Assembly: GCF_003710805.1 (NCBI RefSeq) | Contig: NZ_RHHB01000029.1 | Coordinates: 1 to 40,055 of the forward strand | From: Agromyces tardus | GTDB taxonomy: Bacteria; Actinomycetota; Actinomycetes; Actinomycetales; Microbacteriaceae | Length of the DNA stretch: 40,055 bases | Direction: 5' to 3' | In this document: positions 8,522 through 16,784 of the stretch, piece by piece | How the letters are laid out: every line of letters starts with the position of its first letter | How positions within the stretch are numbered: the stretch's first letter is position 1 | Program-made: the position numbers and the translations under genes | The notes under the pieces: model-generated | Seen by the model: the letters and a program-made list of their open reading frames with translations, nothing else | What the model was told of the DNA's origin: nothing | Databases searched by the model: none

Positions 8522-9526
8522 GTGACCACGATGACGCAGATCCTGCTGCCGTCCGAGAAGCGCAACCCGGCGAAGGCCCTGCTCGACCAGCTCGACCTCG
8601 ACTCGGGCGAGCGGATCCCGAAGCGCAGCGGCTTCGGGATCATGCTGCTGCTCTCGGCCGTGATCGCCACGGCCGGCGTGATCACCGACTCGACGGCCAC
8701 GGTGATCGGCGCGATGATCATCGCCCCCCTCGGCACGCCGATCCTCGGCATCGCGATCGGCATCGTGACGGGCCGGGGCGGGCTGGTCGCGCGCTCGACG
8801 CTCTGGGTCGCCGGCGGCCTCGCGGCGGTCGTCGCGATCGGCGCGCTCTTCTCGTTCGCGGTGGTCGATCCGGGCGACCTCGCGTCGAACTCGCAGGTCG
8901 CCGGCCGTACCTCGCCCACGCTCATGGACCTCGTCGCCGCGCTCGCGACCGGCGTCGCGGGCGCCTTCGCGATGTGCCGCCGCGACCTCAGCGCGGTGCT
9001 GCCCGGCGTCGCGATCGCGATCTCGCTCGTGCCGCCGCTCGCGGTCGTGGGCGTCTGCGCCGGGCAGGGCCAGTGGAACCTCGCGTTCGGCGCCTTCCTG
9101 CTGTTCTTCTCGAACGTCGTGGCGATGATCATCGCGGGCAGCGCGGTGTTCACGCTCGCCGGGTACACCCGGGACCCGGATGCCCTGCCCGCGCGCCGGG
9201 CCAGGGCCTACGCGATCGTCGCCGTGCTCACCGTGGTGATGCTGCTGCCGCTCGCGTTCAACACGCTCCTCGTGCTGGTGAAGGCGCAGTGGACGGCCGA
9301 CATCTCGTCGGCGACGACCGAGTGGCTCGGCGACGACTTCGAGGGCGAGTTCCAGGGCATCGAGTGGGACAACCTGACCGCGCGGGTCGCCGTGGAGTCG
9401 CCCGACGGCGACGTGCCGCAGGTCGCCGGCCTGCGGAGCCTGCTCTCCTCGAAGCTGCCCGGCCTGGTGTCCGTCGAGCTGAACGTCTCCGATGGCGTCG
9501 TGGTGCCGGTGCTCCCCGCGCCGTGA
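8522..9526 (+). CDS. DUF389-family membrane protein
   Basis: This protein of about 334 aa has the characteristic DUF389 core. It runs from SGFGIMLLLSAVIATAGVI through an ATVIGAMIIAPLGTPILG helix pair, a long central hydrophobic domain with LVAALATGVAGAFAMC, and SLVPPLAVVG. A soluble C-terminal tail follows. The role of DUF389 proteins is not established. I placed the start at the GTG at 8522; an in-frame ATG at 8531 is an alternative. The frame stays open upstream to 8384, but that stretch overlaps the divergent transporter gene. The stop is 11 bp from the convergent glycosylase gene. Confidence 0.88.
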   Translation: MTTMTQILLPSEKRNPAKALLDQLDLDSGERIPKRSGFGIMLLLSAVIATAGVITDSTATVIGAMIIAPLGTPILGIAIGIVTGRGGLVARSTLWVAGGLAAVVAIGALFSFAVVDPGDLASNSQVAGRTSPTLMDLVAALATGVAGAFAMCRRDLSAVLPGVAIAISLVPPLAVVGVCAGQGQWNLAFGAFLLFFSNVVAMIIAGSAVFTLAGYTRDPDALPARRARAYAIVAVLTVVMLLPLAFNTLLVLVKAQWTADISSATTEWLGDDFEGEFQGIEWDNLTARVAVESPDGDVPQVAGLRSLLSSKLPGLVSVELNVSDGVVVPVLPAP

Positions 9527-9537
9527 GCGGCGGCCGA

Positions 9538-10473
9538 TCAGATCGCGCGGTGGTCGACGAACGCCATGCGCGGGCCCCGGCGCGGCCGCCCCCGCGCCCC
9601 GGCCGCCATCAGCAACCGGATGACCCGGTAGCGGTGCCCGGCCCACGGCGCGAGCGCCTCGAGCATCTCGTCGTCGGTCATGTCGCGGCCGTGCAGGGCG
9701 TGACCGACGTAGTTCGCGAGATGGTAGTCGCCGACCGAGACGGCGTCGGCGTCGCCGAGCGCGCGCTGGGCGACCTCGGCGGCGGTCCACGCGCCCACCC
9801 CGGCGAAGTGGGTGAGGCGGGCCATGGCATCCGCCCGACCCATGCCCGCCGCTTCGTCGATGCGGGACGCGGACGCCGCGACCCGCTGCACGGTGGCCGC
9901 GCGTCGCGGATCGACGCCCGCTCGGTGCCACTCCCACGACGGGATCGACCGCCAGCCCCCGGGCGAGGGCACGACGCGCATCGGCCTCGGCGTGGGCCCG
10001 GGCGCGGGCTCGCCGAAGCGCAGCACGAGCCGCCGCCACGAGGCGTGCGCCTGCAAGGTGATGACCTTCTGCTCGAGCACCGCGGGCACGAGCGCCTCGA
10101 AGACGCGCCCCGTGCGCGGCACGCGGAGGCCGGGGTTGCGGCGGTGCGCGTCGGCGAGCTCGGGGATGCCGGGCACGAACGTCGCCGCGTCGTCGTCGGC
10201 GCCGAGCATGGCGGGCGCGCTGTGCGCGGCGGCATCCGCCCCCTCACCCCACGCGTCGCAGCGGAACCCGCCGTCGGGACGCCGCGCGATGCGCACGGTG
10301 GCCGTTCCCGCCTCGGTGCGGGTCGTGCGCCAGACCGCCCCGCCCGCGTCGACGAGGAACGTGGGGTCGCCCGGGCCGCGCCGCAGCGGGCCGATCGTCT
10401 GGTGCAGGTCGGTCTCGTGCGGTGGGTGCCAGGTGAGGCTCGCGTCCGCAGTCACCACACCAGTGTGCGCCAT
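9538..10473 (-). CDS. AlkA-like DNA-3-methyladenine glycosylase (HhH-GPD)
   Basis: This 311-aa protein has the HhH-GPD base-excision fold in its C-terminal half. The segment VFEALVPAVLEQKVITLQA is followed by the helix-hairpin-helix FAGVGAWTAAEVAQRALGD and the catalytic Asp249 in VSVGDYHL. It should excise alkylated purines from DNA. The N-terminal ~110 residues resemble the beta domain of AlkA-type enzymes. The ATG at 10473 is used; GTG codons at 10458 and 10455 are alternatives and none has a clear ribosome site. It is convergent with the DUF389 gene. Confidence 0.9.
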   Translation of the reverse strand: MAHTGVVTADASLTWHPPHETDLHQTIGPLRRGPGDPTFLVDAGGAVWRTTRTEAGTATVRIARRPDGGFRCDAWGEGADAAAHSAPAMLGADDDAATFVPGIPELADAHRRNPGLRVPRTGRVFEALVPAVLEQKVITLQAHASWRRLVLRFGEPAPGPTPRPMRVVPSPGGWRSIPSWEWHRAGVDPRRAATVQRVAASASRIDEAAGMGRADAMARLTHFAGVGAWTAAEVAQRALGDADAVSVGDYHLANYVGHALHGRDMTDDEMLEALAPWAGHRYRVIRLLMAAGARGRPRRGPRMAFVDHRAI

Positions 10474-10570
10474 GCCGCCGACTGCGCGTCCCGGATCGGG
10501 GAGGATCGAGGGTGGGCACCGCCGCAGCGCAGCGGAACCGCCCGCAGTCCCCCGAGCCGAGGAGCACCAC

Positions 10571-11662
10571 ATGTCGAACGCCGAGCACGCGGCATCCGCG
10601 CACGAGACCCTGCACCGCGAGACGATCGCCGTGCACGCGGGGCGGCCGCCGCGCACGCCCGACGCGCCGCTCAGCACGCCCGTGCATCTCGCGTCGACGT
10701 TCGTCGCGGGCGGCCCCGTGGCCTACGGCCGCTACGGCAACCCTTCGTGGGACGCCTTCGAGGAGGCGCTCGGCGCCCTCGAGGGCGGCCGGTGCGTGTC
10801 GTTCGCGTCGGGCATCGCGGCGATCGCGGCCGTGTTCGACCTCGTGCCCACGGGCGGGGTGGTCGTGGCCCCGCGTCACTCCTACACCGGCACCATCGGC
10901 CAGCTGAACGACCTCGCCGCGAGCCGGGGCGTGACCGTGCGCTTCATCGACGTGCGCGACACGCAGGGCATCGCGGATGCCGCGGCCGGCGCCGACCTCG
11001 TCTGGATCGAGTCGCCCACCAACCCGGCACTCGAGGTCGCCGACCTCACCGCGATCGGCCGCGCCGCGCGCGACGCCGGAGCCCTCTTCGCGGTCGACAA
11101 CACATTCGCGACCCCGTTGCTGCAGCGCCCGCTCGAGGTCGGGGCGCACTTCTCGGTGCACTCGGCGACGAAGGCCATCTCGGGGCACAGCGACGTGGTC
11201 ATGGGCGCCGTCGTCGCCGCCGACGACGAGCTGCGCGCCCGCATCGTCGCCCGGCGCAGCCTGAACGGCGCCATTCCGGCCCCGCTCGAGTCGTTCCTCG
11301 CGCTGCGCGGACTGCGCACCCTGCCCGTGCGCCTCGAGCGCGCGCAGGCGACGGCGCAGGCGCTCGTGACTCGGCTCGAGGGGCATCCGCGCATCGAGGA
11401 GGTGCGGTACCCTGGCTTCGGCACGATCATCTCGATCGTCGTGCGCGGCAGCGTCGAGGAGGTCGAGCGCTTCGCGGACTCCACGCGCGTGTGGGTGCAC
11501 GCGACGAGCCTCGGCGGGGTGGAGTCGACGCTCGAGCGGCGCCGGCGCTGGCCCGCGGAGGCCGAGACGATCCCCGAGGGGCTCGTGCGCCTCTCGGTGG
11601 GGCTCGAGCACGTCGACGACCTCGCGCGCGACCTGGAGCGGGCGCTCGACGCGCTCGCCTGA
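10571..11662 (+). CDS. Trans-sulfuration PLP enzyme (cystathionine gamma-synthase/lyase family)
   Basis: This 363-aa PLP enzyme has the Cys/Met-metabolism family signatures. YGRYGNPS lies near the N-terminus, the glycine-rich FASGIAAIAAV and IESPTNP motifs follow, and Lys201 in HSATKAISGHSDV is the PLP Schiff-base lysine. It would act on cystathionine or O-acyl-homoserine; the family is too uniform to separate MetB, MetC and gamma-lyase by eye. GAGGAG at 10559-10564 supports the ATG. The C-terminal SVGLEHVDDLARDLERAL segment is intact and the stop is 8 bp before the first repeat array. Confidence 0.93.
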   Translation: MSNAEHAASAHETLHRETIAVHAGRPPRTPDAPLSTPVHLASTFVAGGPVAYGRYGNPSWDAFEEALGALEGGRCVSFASGIAAIAAVFDLVPTGGVVVAPRHSYTGTIGQLNDLAASRGVTVRFIDVRDTQGIADAAAGADLVWIESPTNPALEVADLTAIGRAARDAGALFAVDNTFATPLLQRPLEVGAHFSVHSATKAISGHSDVVMGAVVAADDELRARIVARRSLNGAIPAPLESFLALRGLRTLPVRLERAQATAQALVTRLEGHPRIEEVRYPGFGTIISIVVRGSVEEVERFADSTRVWVHATSLGGVESTLERRRRWPAEAETIPEGLVRLSVGLEHVDDLARDLERALDALA

Positions 11663-11670
11663 GCAGCCGC

Positions 11671-11934
11671 CGGTCGAGTAGCGCGAAACGCGTATCGAGA
11701 CCCACCCCGCCGGTCGAGCAGCGCGAAGCGCGTATCGAGACCCACCCCGCCGGTCGAGTAGCGCGAAGCGCGTATCGAGACCCACCCCGCCGGTCGAGTA
11801 GCGCGAAGCGCGTATCGAGACCCACCCCGCCGGCGGTCTCGATACGGCGCTGCGCGCCTACTCGACCCACGAAGGTCTCGATACGGCGCTGCGCGCCTAC
11901 TCGACCGGCAGGGACGCTGCGCGCCTACTCCACG
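11671..11934. repeat. Palindromic repeat array A1 (4 forward, 2 reverse, 1 partial)
   Basis: Four forward units (GGTCGAGTAG...TATCGAGACC) start at 11672, 11712, 11752 and 11792, a 40-bp period. Two reverse units start at 11835 and 11874, and a truncated reverse unit ends the array. Forward units have the GCGC-GAA-GCGC hairpin; reverse units have the longer GGCGC/GCGCC stem. The array starts 8 bp after the trans-sulfuration enzyme stop. It fills most of the 348-bp gap to the next gene. Confidence 0.95.
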
Positions 11935-11941
11935 AGCAGGG

Positions 11942-11984
11942 GGGACTCAAGCCCCTGTCGGGCGGTGGCCTGCGCTCCTAACGT
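11942..11984 (+). promoter_or_regulatory. DosR/DevR-like box and -10 before the iron enzyme
   Basis: The imperfect palindrome GGGACTCAAGCCCC (11942-11955) matches 12 of 14 positions of the mycobacterial DosR core GGGACTWWAGTCCC. A -10 TAACGT begins 37 bp after its first base (11979-11984). The same box-to--10 geometry recurs before Hsp20 and the 53-aa gene. Confidence 0.5.
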
Positions 11985-12010
11985 GGGCACACGATCATCC
12001 AGGAGGACGT

Positions 12011-13129
12011 GTGACGCTCACCGGGACCGACGGGTCCCTCGACAGGCGGACGCCGACGACGGCGAACGCCGACGCGACGACTCCGACGGCCGTGCCGGCC
12101 GCGGGACTGAGCCCGTGGCGCCCGATGGCGCCGCCCGCCCCGCGCGGCCCGCTCAGCGCAGCACTGCTCCGGCTCCTGATGCGCCGCCGGCTCGCGACCC
12201 TCGACCACGTGGATGCCGCGGCCACCGGCCTGCTCGCGCGCACCGCCGATGCGCTCACCGACGCCGACCTGCAGCTCTCGCTCTTCCTGCTCTACGAACT
12301 CCACTACGGCGGGATCGAGGAGGTTCCCGACTCGTGGGAGTGGGAGCCCAAGCTGCTCGCCGCGCGCCAGTCGCTCGAGCGCGCCTTCGAACTGGCGCTC
12401 CGCAACGCCGTGCCCCACAGCGAACCGGACCACGACGTGCCCTCGGCACTCGCCGACCTCATCGCGCGCGCCGAGCCACCACGGCTCGGGGCGTTCATCG
12501 AGCACGACGCGACAGTCGACCAGGTGCGCGAGGTGCTGGCGTGCCGCTCGATCTCCGCCCTGCACGAGGCCGACGCCCACAGCTGGACGATCCCGCGGCT
12601 GCACGGCGCAGCCAAGTCGGCGCTCGTCGAGATCCAGTCCGAGCGGTACGGGGGTGGCCAGCCGGGGCGGATGCACGCCACGACGTTCGCCCGCTGCCTG
12701 CGCGGCGCGGGCCTCGACGACCGGTACGGCGCCTACGCCGACCACGTGCCCACCGCCGTCTACACCTCCGCGAACGTGATGTCGCTGTTCGGCCTGCAAC
12801 GGCGGCTACGAGGGGCGAGCGTGGGCCATCTCGCGGCCTACGAGTCCACGTGGTCGCTGCCCGTCGGCGCGTGCGCGAACGGGATGCGGCGGCTCGGGCT
12901 CGGCGACGACGTGATCGCGTACTTCGACGAGCACGCCCGCGCCGACGCCGGGCTCGAACACCTCGCGACGCACGACCTCGCCGGCGCACTCGCGGAGGAG
13001 GAACCCGATCTCGCCGCCGACATCCTCTTCGGCGCCGCAGCGTGCCTCTTCATCGACGGACGCCTCTGGTCCGGCGTCCTGTCGCGGTTCCGCGCGGGCG
13101 ATCCGGCGCTGCTGCAGCCGCTCGACTGA
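12011..13129 (+). CDS. Iron-containing redox enzyme family protein (haem-oxygenase-like fold)
   Basis: This 372-aa protein has the marks of the Haem_oxygenas_2 / iron-containing redox enzyme family. LFLLYELHYGGIE gives helix-1 Glu and His ligands. The central VGHLAAYESTWSLPVG segment carries a further Glu, and YFDEHARADAGLEHLATHDL supplies further His and acidic residues. These proteins are small di-iron or haem-binding oxidases with mostly unknown substrates. The first ~45 residues are a Thr/Pro/Ala-rich leader. The GTG start follows AGGAGG (12001-12006) at close spacing. It is bracketed by repeat arrays and preceded by a DosR-like box, so stress or hypoxia control is a reasonable inference. 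Confidence 0.85.
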   Translation: MTLTGTDGSLDRRTPTTANADATTPTAVPAAGLSPWRPMAPPAPRGPLSAALLRLLMRRRLATLDHVDAAATGLLARTADALTDADLQLSLFLLYELHYGGIEEVPDSWEWEPKLLAARQSLERAFELALRNAVPHSEPDHDVPSALADLIARAEPPRLGAFIEHDATVDQVREVLACRSISALHEADAHSWTIPRLHGAAKSALVEIQSERYGGGQPGRMHATTFARCLRGAGLDDRYGAYADHVPTAVYTSANVMSLFGLQRRLRGASVGHLAAYESTWSLPVGACANGMRRLGLGDDVIAYFDEHARADAGLEHLATHDLAGALAEEEPDLAADILFGAAACLFIDGRLWSGVLSRFRAGDPALLQPLD

Positions 13130-13139
13130 GGGATCCGTC

Positions 13140-13264
13140 GATCGAGTAGCGCGAAGCGCGTATCGAGATCACAACCGCGTAGGTCCGTCGATCGAGTAGC
13201 GCGAAGCGCGTATCGAGATCTCGTCCGACGGGTCTCGATACGGCGCTGGCGCGCCTGCTCGACC
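13140..13264. repeat. Palindromic repeat array A2 (2 forward, 1 reverse)
   Basis: Two forward units start at 13140 and 13190 and have GATC at both outer ends (GATCGAG...GAGATC) in place of GGTC/GACC, which keeps the ends complementary. One reverse unit ends at 13264. The array starts 10 bp after the iron enzyme stop and fills the gap to the epimerase-like gene. Confidence 0.93.
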
Positions 13265-13307
13265 GGCGGGGGTCGCGGCATCCGCGCTCGGGTGTCAGGC
13301 TGGGGCG

Positions 13308-14318
13308 ATGACCGGCAAGCGCATCCTCTTCATCGGCGGCAGTGGCGTCATCAGCTCGGCGTGCGTGGCGCGCGCCGTCGCGCAGGGGCACGAGGTGAGC
13401 GTGCTCAACCGCGGCGCGTCATCGTCGATCCGCCCGCTGCCCGACGAGGTGCGCACGATCGTCGCCGACATCCGCGAGCCCGACTCGGTGCGTGCGGCGC
13501 TCGGCCACGGCACGGGCAGCCCGCAGGAGTTCGACGTGGTGTGCGAGTTCCTCGCCTTCACGCCCGAGCACGTGCGCACCGACCTCGAGTTGCTCGAGGG
13601 CCGCATCGGCCAGTACGTCTTCATCAGCTCGGCGTCCGCGTACCAGACCCCGCCGAGCCGGCTGCCGGTCACCGAGTCGACGCCGCTCGTGAACCCGTTC
13701 TGGCAGTACTCGCGCGACAAGATCGCCTGCGAGGACCTGCTCATCGGGGCGCTGCGCGAGCGGGGCTTCCCGGCCACGATCGTGCGCCCGTCGCACACCT
13801 ACGACCGCACGCTGCTGCCGACGACCGGCGGCTGGACCGACATCGCCCGCATGCGCGCCGGCAAGCCCGTGGTGGTGCACGGCGACGGCACGAGCCTCTG
13901 GACCATCACGCACCACACCGACTTCGCGGTCGCGTTCGTGGGCCTGCTCGGCAACCCGTTCGCCGTCGGCGACACCTTCCACATCACGGGCGACCACGCT
14001 CCGACCTGGAACCAGGTCTACGGCTGGCTGGCGGATGCCGCGGGCGCGCCCGATGCCGAGTTCGTGCACGTGGCATCCGACACCATCGCGGCCGTGCACC
14101 CCGAGTGGGGACCGGGCCTGCTCGGCGACAAGTCGCACTCGATGGTGTTCGACAACGCGAAGGTGAAGGCGCTCGTGCCCGAGTTCGCCACGACGATCAC
14201 GTTCGACGAGGGCGCGCGGGAGATCATCGCCTTCTACGACGCACACCCCGACCTGCAGCTCGTCGACCCCGTGGCCGACGACGCGTTCGAGCGCATCCTG
14301 GCGCTGCCGCGCGGCTGA
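13308..14318 (+). CDS. NAD(P)-dependent epimerase/dehydratase-like protein (extended SDR)
   Basis: This 336-aa protein starts with a Rossmann motif (ILFIGGSGVISSACV, residues 5-19). The active-site trio is visible: FISSASAYQ provides Ser, and YSRDKI provides the YxxxK pair. The C-terminal half with IVRPSHTYDRTLLP and the FHITGDHAPTWNQVY segment is typical of SDRs acting on NDP-sugars or similar polyols. The substrate is unknown. The ATG lies 6 bp after CAGGCT, a -10-like hexamer (13296-13301), so the transcript may be leaderless. Repeat arrays lie on both sides. Confidence 0.88.
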   Translation: MTGKRILFIGGSGVISSACVARAVAQGHEVSVLNRGASSSIRPLPDEVRTIVADIREPDSVRAALGHGTGSPQEFDVVCEFLAFTPEHVRTDLELLEGRIGQYVFISSASAYQTPPSRLPVTESTPLVNPFWQYSRDKIACEDLLIGALRERGFPATIVRPSHTYDRTLLPTTGGWTDIARMRAGKPVVVHGDGTSLWTITHHTDFAVAFVGLLGNPFAVGDTFHITGDHAPTWNQVYGWLADAAGAPDAEFVHVASDTIAAVHPEWGPGLLGDKSHSMVFDNAKVKALVPEFATTITFDEGAREIIAFYDAHPDLQLVDPVADDAFERILALPRG

Positions 14319-14328
14319 CCCGCCCGCC

Positions 14329-14695
14329 GGTCGAGTAGCGCGAAGCGCGTATCGAGACCCGCCCGCCGGTCGAGTAGCGCGAAGCGTATCGAGACCCACC
14401 CCGCCGGTCGAGTAGCGCGCAGCGCGTATCGAGACCCGCCCGCCGGTCGAGTAGCGCGAAGCGTATCGAGACCCACCCCGCCGGTCGAGTAGCGCGCAGC
14501 GCGTATCGAGACCCCGTCGACGAGGGTCTCGATACGGCGCTTCGCGCCTACTCGACCGGCGGAGCCCGAGGGTCTCGATACGGCGCTTCGCGCCTACTCG
14601 ACCGGCGGAGCCCGAGGGTCTCGATACGGCGCTTCGCGCCTACTCGACCGGCGGAGCCCGAGGGTCTCGATACGGCGCTTCGCGCCGACTCGACC
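14329..14695. repeat. Palindromic repeat array A3 (5 forward, 4 reverse)
   Basis: Forward units start at 14329, 14368, 14406, 14445 and 14483; reverse units start at 14525, 14571, 14617 and 14663 (46-bp period). Forward units alternate between two versions, one with the shorter right arm GAAGCGTATC. The reverse units carry the GGCGC-TTC-GCGCC stem. The array starts 10 bp after the epimerase-like stop and occupies nearly all of the 438-bp gap to the next gene. Confidence 0.95.
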
Positions 14696-14756
14696 GGCGG
14701 GAGGATCCCCCACGGGTATCCTCGAAGCAGACGGGTACGGGCGAGGGGGAACGCTC

Positions 14757-16079
14757 ATGACGCGATTCGCTGGGCTGCCGTTCGTCGTGATCGACGACGG
14801 GACGCTTCCGGCCGACACGGTGCCCCGGCTGCTGCCCTTCGCCACGTCGGTCGCGGTGGTCGCCCCGACGAGCGAGAGCGACCTCGCCGCCCAGTTCGTC
14901 GAGGCGGGCATTCCCGCGACCGTGCACGCCCACGGCGGCGCCCTGCTCCGGCAGGCGGCCGCGCACTCCGTCGGAGCCGCGCGGCGTCGCTCGCGTCACG
15001 CGCACGCCCCGGTGACTGAGTCGGATGCCGCGACCTCGCCGGATGCGACCGGCACCGCGGCGGCGGATGCTGCCGGGTCGCGCGACGCGGCCGCGTCGAG
15101 TGCCGCGCCAGACCCGCGCGACCGCCGCGGCCTGGGCCACGCCGTGGAACTCGGCGCGTCGGACGCGATGACGATCGTCGTGACCGGACCGCCCGACGAC
15201 CCCGGGGACTGGATGCGCTGCGCGCTCCTGGGTGTCTCGGGCCTCACTCGGGGCGGACGGGTCATCGTGCCCATGCTGGTGCTGGCCGACGGCGAGCTGC
15301 CCGAGGGTCCGGTGGTCGCGCTGAGCGCCGGCGACGCGTCATCCGGGTATGAGGAGATCCTCGCGGCGGGCCTCGCCCAACGCCTGGAGCGGCCGGTCGA
15401 GCTGATCTCGTCGGCGGCCGACGGCGCCGATCCAGAGTCCGACGAGCCGTCCCCCGCCGAGCGGCTCGCCCACGACGCCGGCGTCGCGTGGGTGCGCCGC
15501 TCGCTCGACGACCCGCTCGGCGAGGTGCTCTCCCGTCGTGAGCGGATCGGTGCGGTCGTGACGACCGTGGTCGACGTCGCCGAGGGATCCACGCTCGAGC
15601 CCGGCGGCGACCTGACACCCGACGCTGTGGCATCCGGGAGCCCCCGCACCGCGATCGAGGTACTGCGGGACGCGCCGCACGACGTGATCGTGGTGTTCGA
15701 CGGTGCGCGCCTGCTGCTCGGCGACGAGCAGGGCCGGCTCATCGCCGACGGCGTGAACGAGGCGCTCGCGGCCGAGGCCGACGACACCGGGGGCGCTGCA
15801 GACGACGCGGACGCGCCCGGGCCCGCAGCCGTGCCAGCTCACGTGCCCACGGTCGACATCGTGGGCGTGCGCGTGAGCGCGCCGATGGCGGACTCGATCG
15901 CCGATCCCGCGCACGTGGTGTTCGACGAGCCGACCTTCGCGGTTCCGGAAGCCGGCCCCGACGGCCGCACGCCCGACATCCTCACGGGCGTCGCCCGCTC
16001 CCTCGCGACGATCGGCGCCGCGCTGGCCTCGGTGGGCACCGGTCGTCACCGCAGCGACGCCGAGGCATCCGCCGACTGA
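14757..16079 (+). CDS. Hypothetical 440-aa protein
   Basis: I do not recognise this protein. It begins FAGLPFVVIDDGTLP and has no signal peptide or clear membrane helix. A low-complexity Ala/Asp/Arg stretch (about residues 75-125) and another Asp/Ala-rich stretch (about 340-362) break it into three blocks. The middle block has TIVVTGPPDDPGDWMRCAL and RVIVPMLVLADGELP. The third block has VIVVFDGARLLLGDE, which faintly recalls the VHDGARPLV motif of IspD cytidylyltransferases, but too little else agrees. A TATCCT -10-like box lies at about 14716 and a GAGGGGGAA ribosome site precedes the ATG. Codon use is normal for the window, so the gene looks real. Confidence 0.75.
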   Translation: MTRFAGLPFVVIDDGTLPADTVPRLLPFATSVAVVAPTSESDLAAQFVEAGIPATVHAHGGALLRQAAAHSVGAARRRSRHAHAPVTESDAATSPDATGTAAADAAGSRDAAASSAAPDPRDRRGLGHAVELGASDAMTIVVTGPPDDPGDWMRCALLGVSGLTRGGRVIVPMLVLADGELPEGPVVALSAGDASSGYEEILAAGLAQRLERPVELISSAADGADPESDEPSPAERLAHDAGVAWVRRSLDDPLGEVLSRRERIGAVVTTVVDVAEGSTLEPGGDLTPDAVASGSPRTAIEVLRDAPHDVIVVFDGARLLLGDEQGRLIADGVNEALAAEADDTGGAADDADAPGPAAVPAHVPTVDIVGVRVSAPMADSIADPAHVVFDEPTFAVPEAGPDGRTPDILTGVARSLATIGAALASVGTGRHRSDAEASAD

Positions 16080-16106
16080 GAATCGACTGAGGAAACCTCG
16101 GGTCGG

Positions 16107-16149
16107 GGGACCTTCTGCCCCGTCGTCGCGTGGGCGCCGAGCGTACCGT
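16107..16149 (+). promoter_or_regulatory. DosR/DevR-like box and -10 before Hsp20
   Basis: GGGACCTTCTGCCCC (16107-16121) is an imperfect dyad of the GGGAC-N-GCCCC type. A -10 TACCGT begins 37 bp after its first base (16144-16149). DosR of mycobacteria controls an alpha-crystallin gene through similar sites, so the location before Hsp20 is suggestive. Confidence 0.45.
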
Positions 16150-16195
16150 CGCTCGCGTCGAAGCCCATGCGGGAATGCACAGGAAGGAGACCGTC

Positions 16196-16630
16196 ATGGC
16201 ACGCAATCTGGTCCGGTTCGACCCGTTCGCAGAACTCTCGGCGCTGCAGAAGCAGCTCTTCTCCGACGACTGGCTCCGTTCGTCTCGCCGGTCGATGCCG
16301 ACCACCGACATCTACACCGAGGACGACTCGAAGCTCACCGTCGAGGCGCACCTGCCCGGATTCTCGGAGTCCGACATCGACGTGGACGTCGACCAGGGCG
16401 CTCTGGTGATCCAGGCCGAGCGCCACGAGAAGGAGGAGGACAAGGGCAAGAAGTACGTCGTGCGCGAGAGCAGCAGCAGCTACTACCGCCGCATCGCCCT
16501 CCCCGAGCAGGCCGATGAGGAGGCCGTGCAGGCGAAGTTCTCCGGCGGGGTCCTCCGTGTCACCGTCCCCTACAAGGCCGTCGCGTCGCCCCGCAAGATC
16601 GAGATCGCGACCGGCGACACCTCGTCCTGA
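16196..16630 (+). CDS. Hsp20/alpha-crystallin small heat-shock protein
   Basis: This 144-aa protein has a short N-terminal arm (FDPFAELSALQKQLF) and then the alpha-crystallin domain (about residues 38-135). The domain includes YTEDDSKLTVEAHLPGFSESD and the near-C-terminal signature GGVLRVTVPYK. It should form oligomers that hold unfolded proteins in the cytoplasm. The start is placed at the ATG at 16196 because AGGAAGGAGA ends 5 bases before it; the frame is open further upstream but without support. No HspR (HAIR) inverted repeat is seen; a DosR-like box is present instead. Confidence 0.95.
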   Translation: MARNLVRFDPFAELSALQKQLFSDDWLRSSRRSMPTTDIYTEDDSKLTVEAHLPGFSESDIDVDVDQGALVIQAERHEKEEDKGKKYVVRESSSSYYRRIALPEQADEEAVQAKFSGGVLRVTVPYKAVASPRKIEIATGDTSS

Positions 16631-16677
16631 CCCGGCCGCCCCGAGCCCGGCGGCCCGAACCGCCGGCAGCAGCTGAG

Positions 16678-16700
16678 GCCCTCGATCTCTCGGGGGCTTC
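16678..16700 (+). terminator. Candidate terminator hairpin after Hsp20
   Basis: GCCCTCGA (16678-16685), a TCTC loop and TCGGGGGC (16690-16697) form an 8-bp stem with one G-T wobble, followed by only TTC. The U-tract is weak, as is common in GC-rich actinobacteria. Confidence 0.45.
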
Positions 16701-16771
16701 ACCTGTGCGAGCGGATGCCGCGGGCCGAGCGGGTGCCGTAGCGGCGCTGCGGCACCGCGCGGCATCCGTCG

Positions 16772-16784
16772 TACGCTGACCACC
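16772..16784 (+). promoter_or_regulatory. -10 box of a likely leaderless transcript
   Basis: TACGCT (16772-16777) lies 7 bp before the ATG of the YbaK-like gene at 16785. There is no Shine-Dalgarno sequence, so transcription probably starts at or beside the ATG. Confidence 0.5.

Noticed and set aside
8506..13149. Very long open frame (over 1,500 codons) on the plus strand
   Set aside because: It is Arg/Pro/Ala-rich shadow coding produced by high GC, crossing five genes on both strands that have clear family motifs in other frames, plus repeat array A1.
15660..15730. IspD-like motif (VIVVFDGARLLLGDE) in the 440-aa protein
   Set aside because: The N-terminal nucleotide-binding signature and the rest of the IspD fold are not visible, so a single weak motif is not enough to call it.
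16081..16196. HspR (HAIR) operator before Hsp20
   Set aside because: No CTTGAGT-N7-ACTCAAG inverted repeat is present; the only dyad found is of the GGGAC-GCCCC type.
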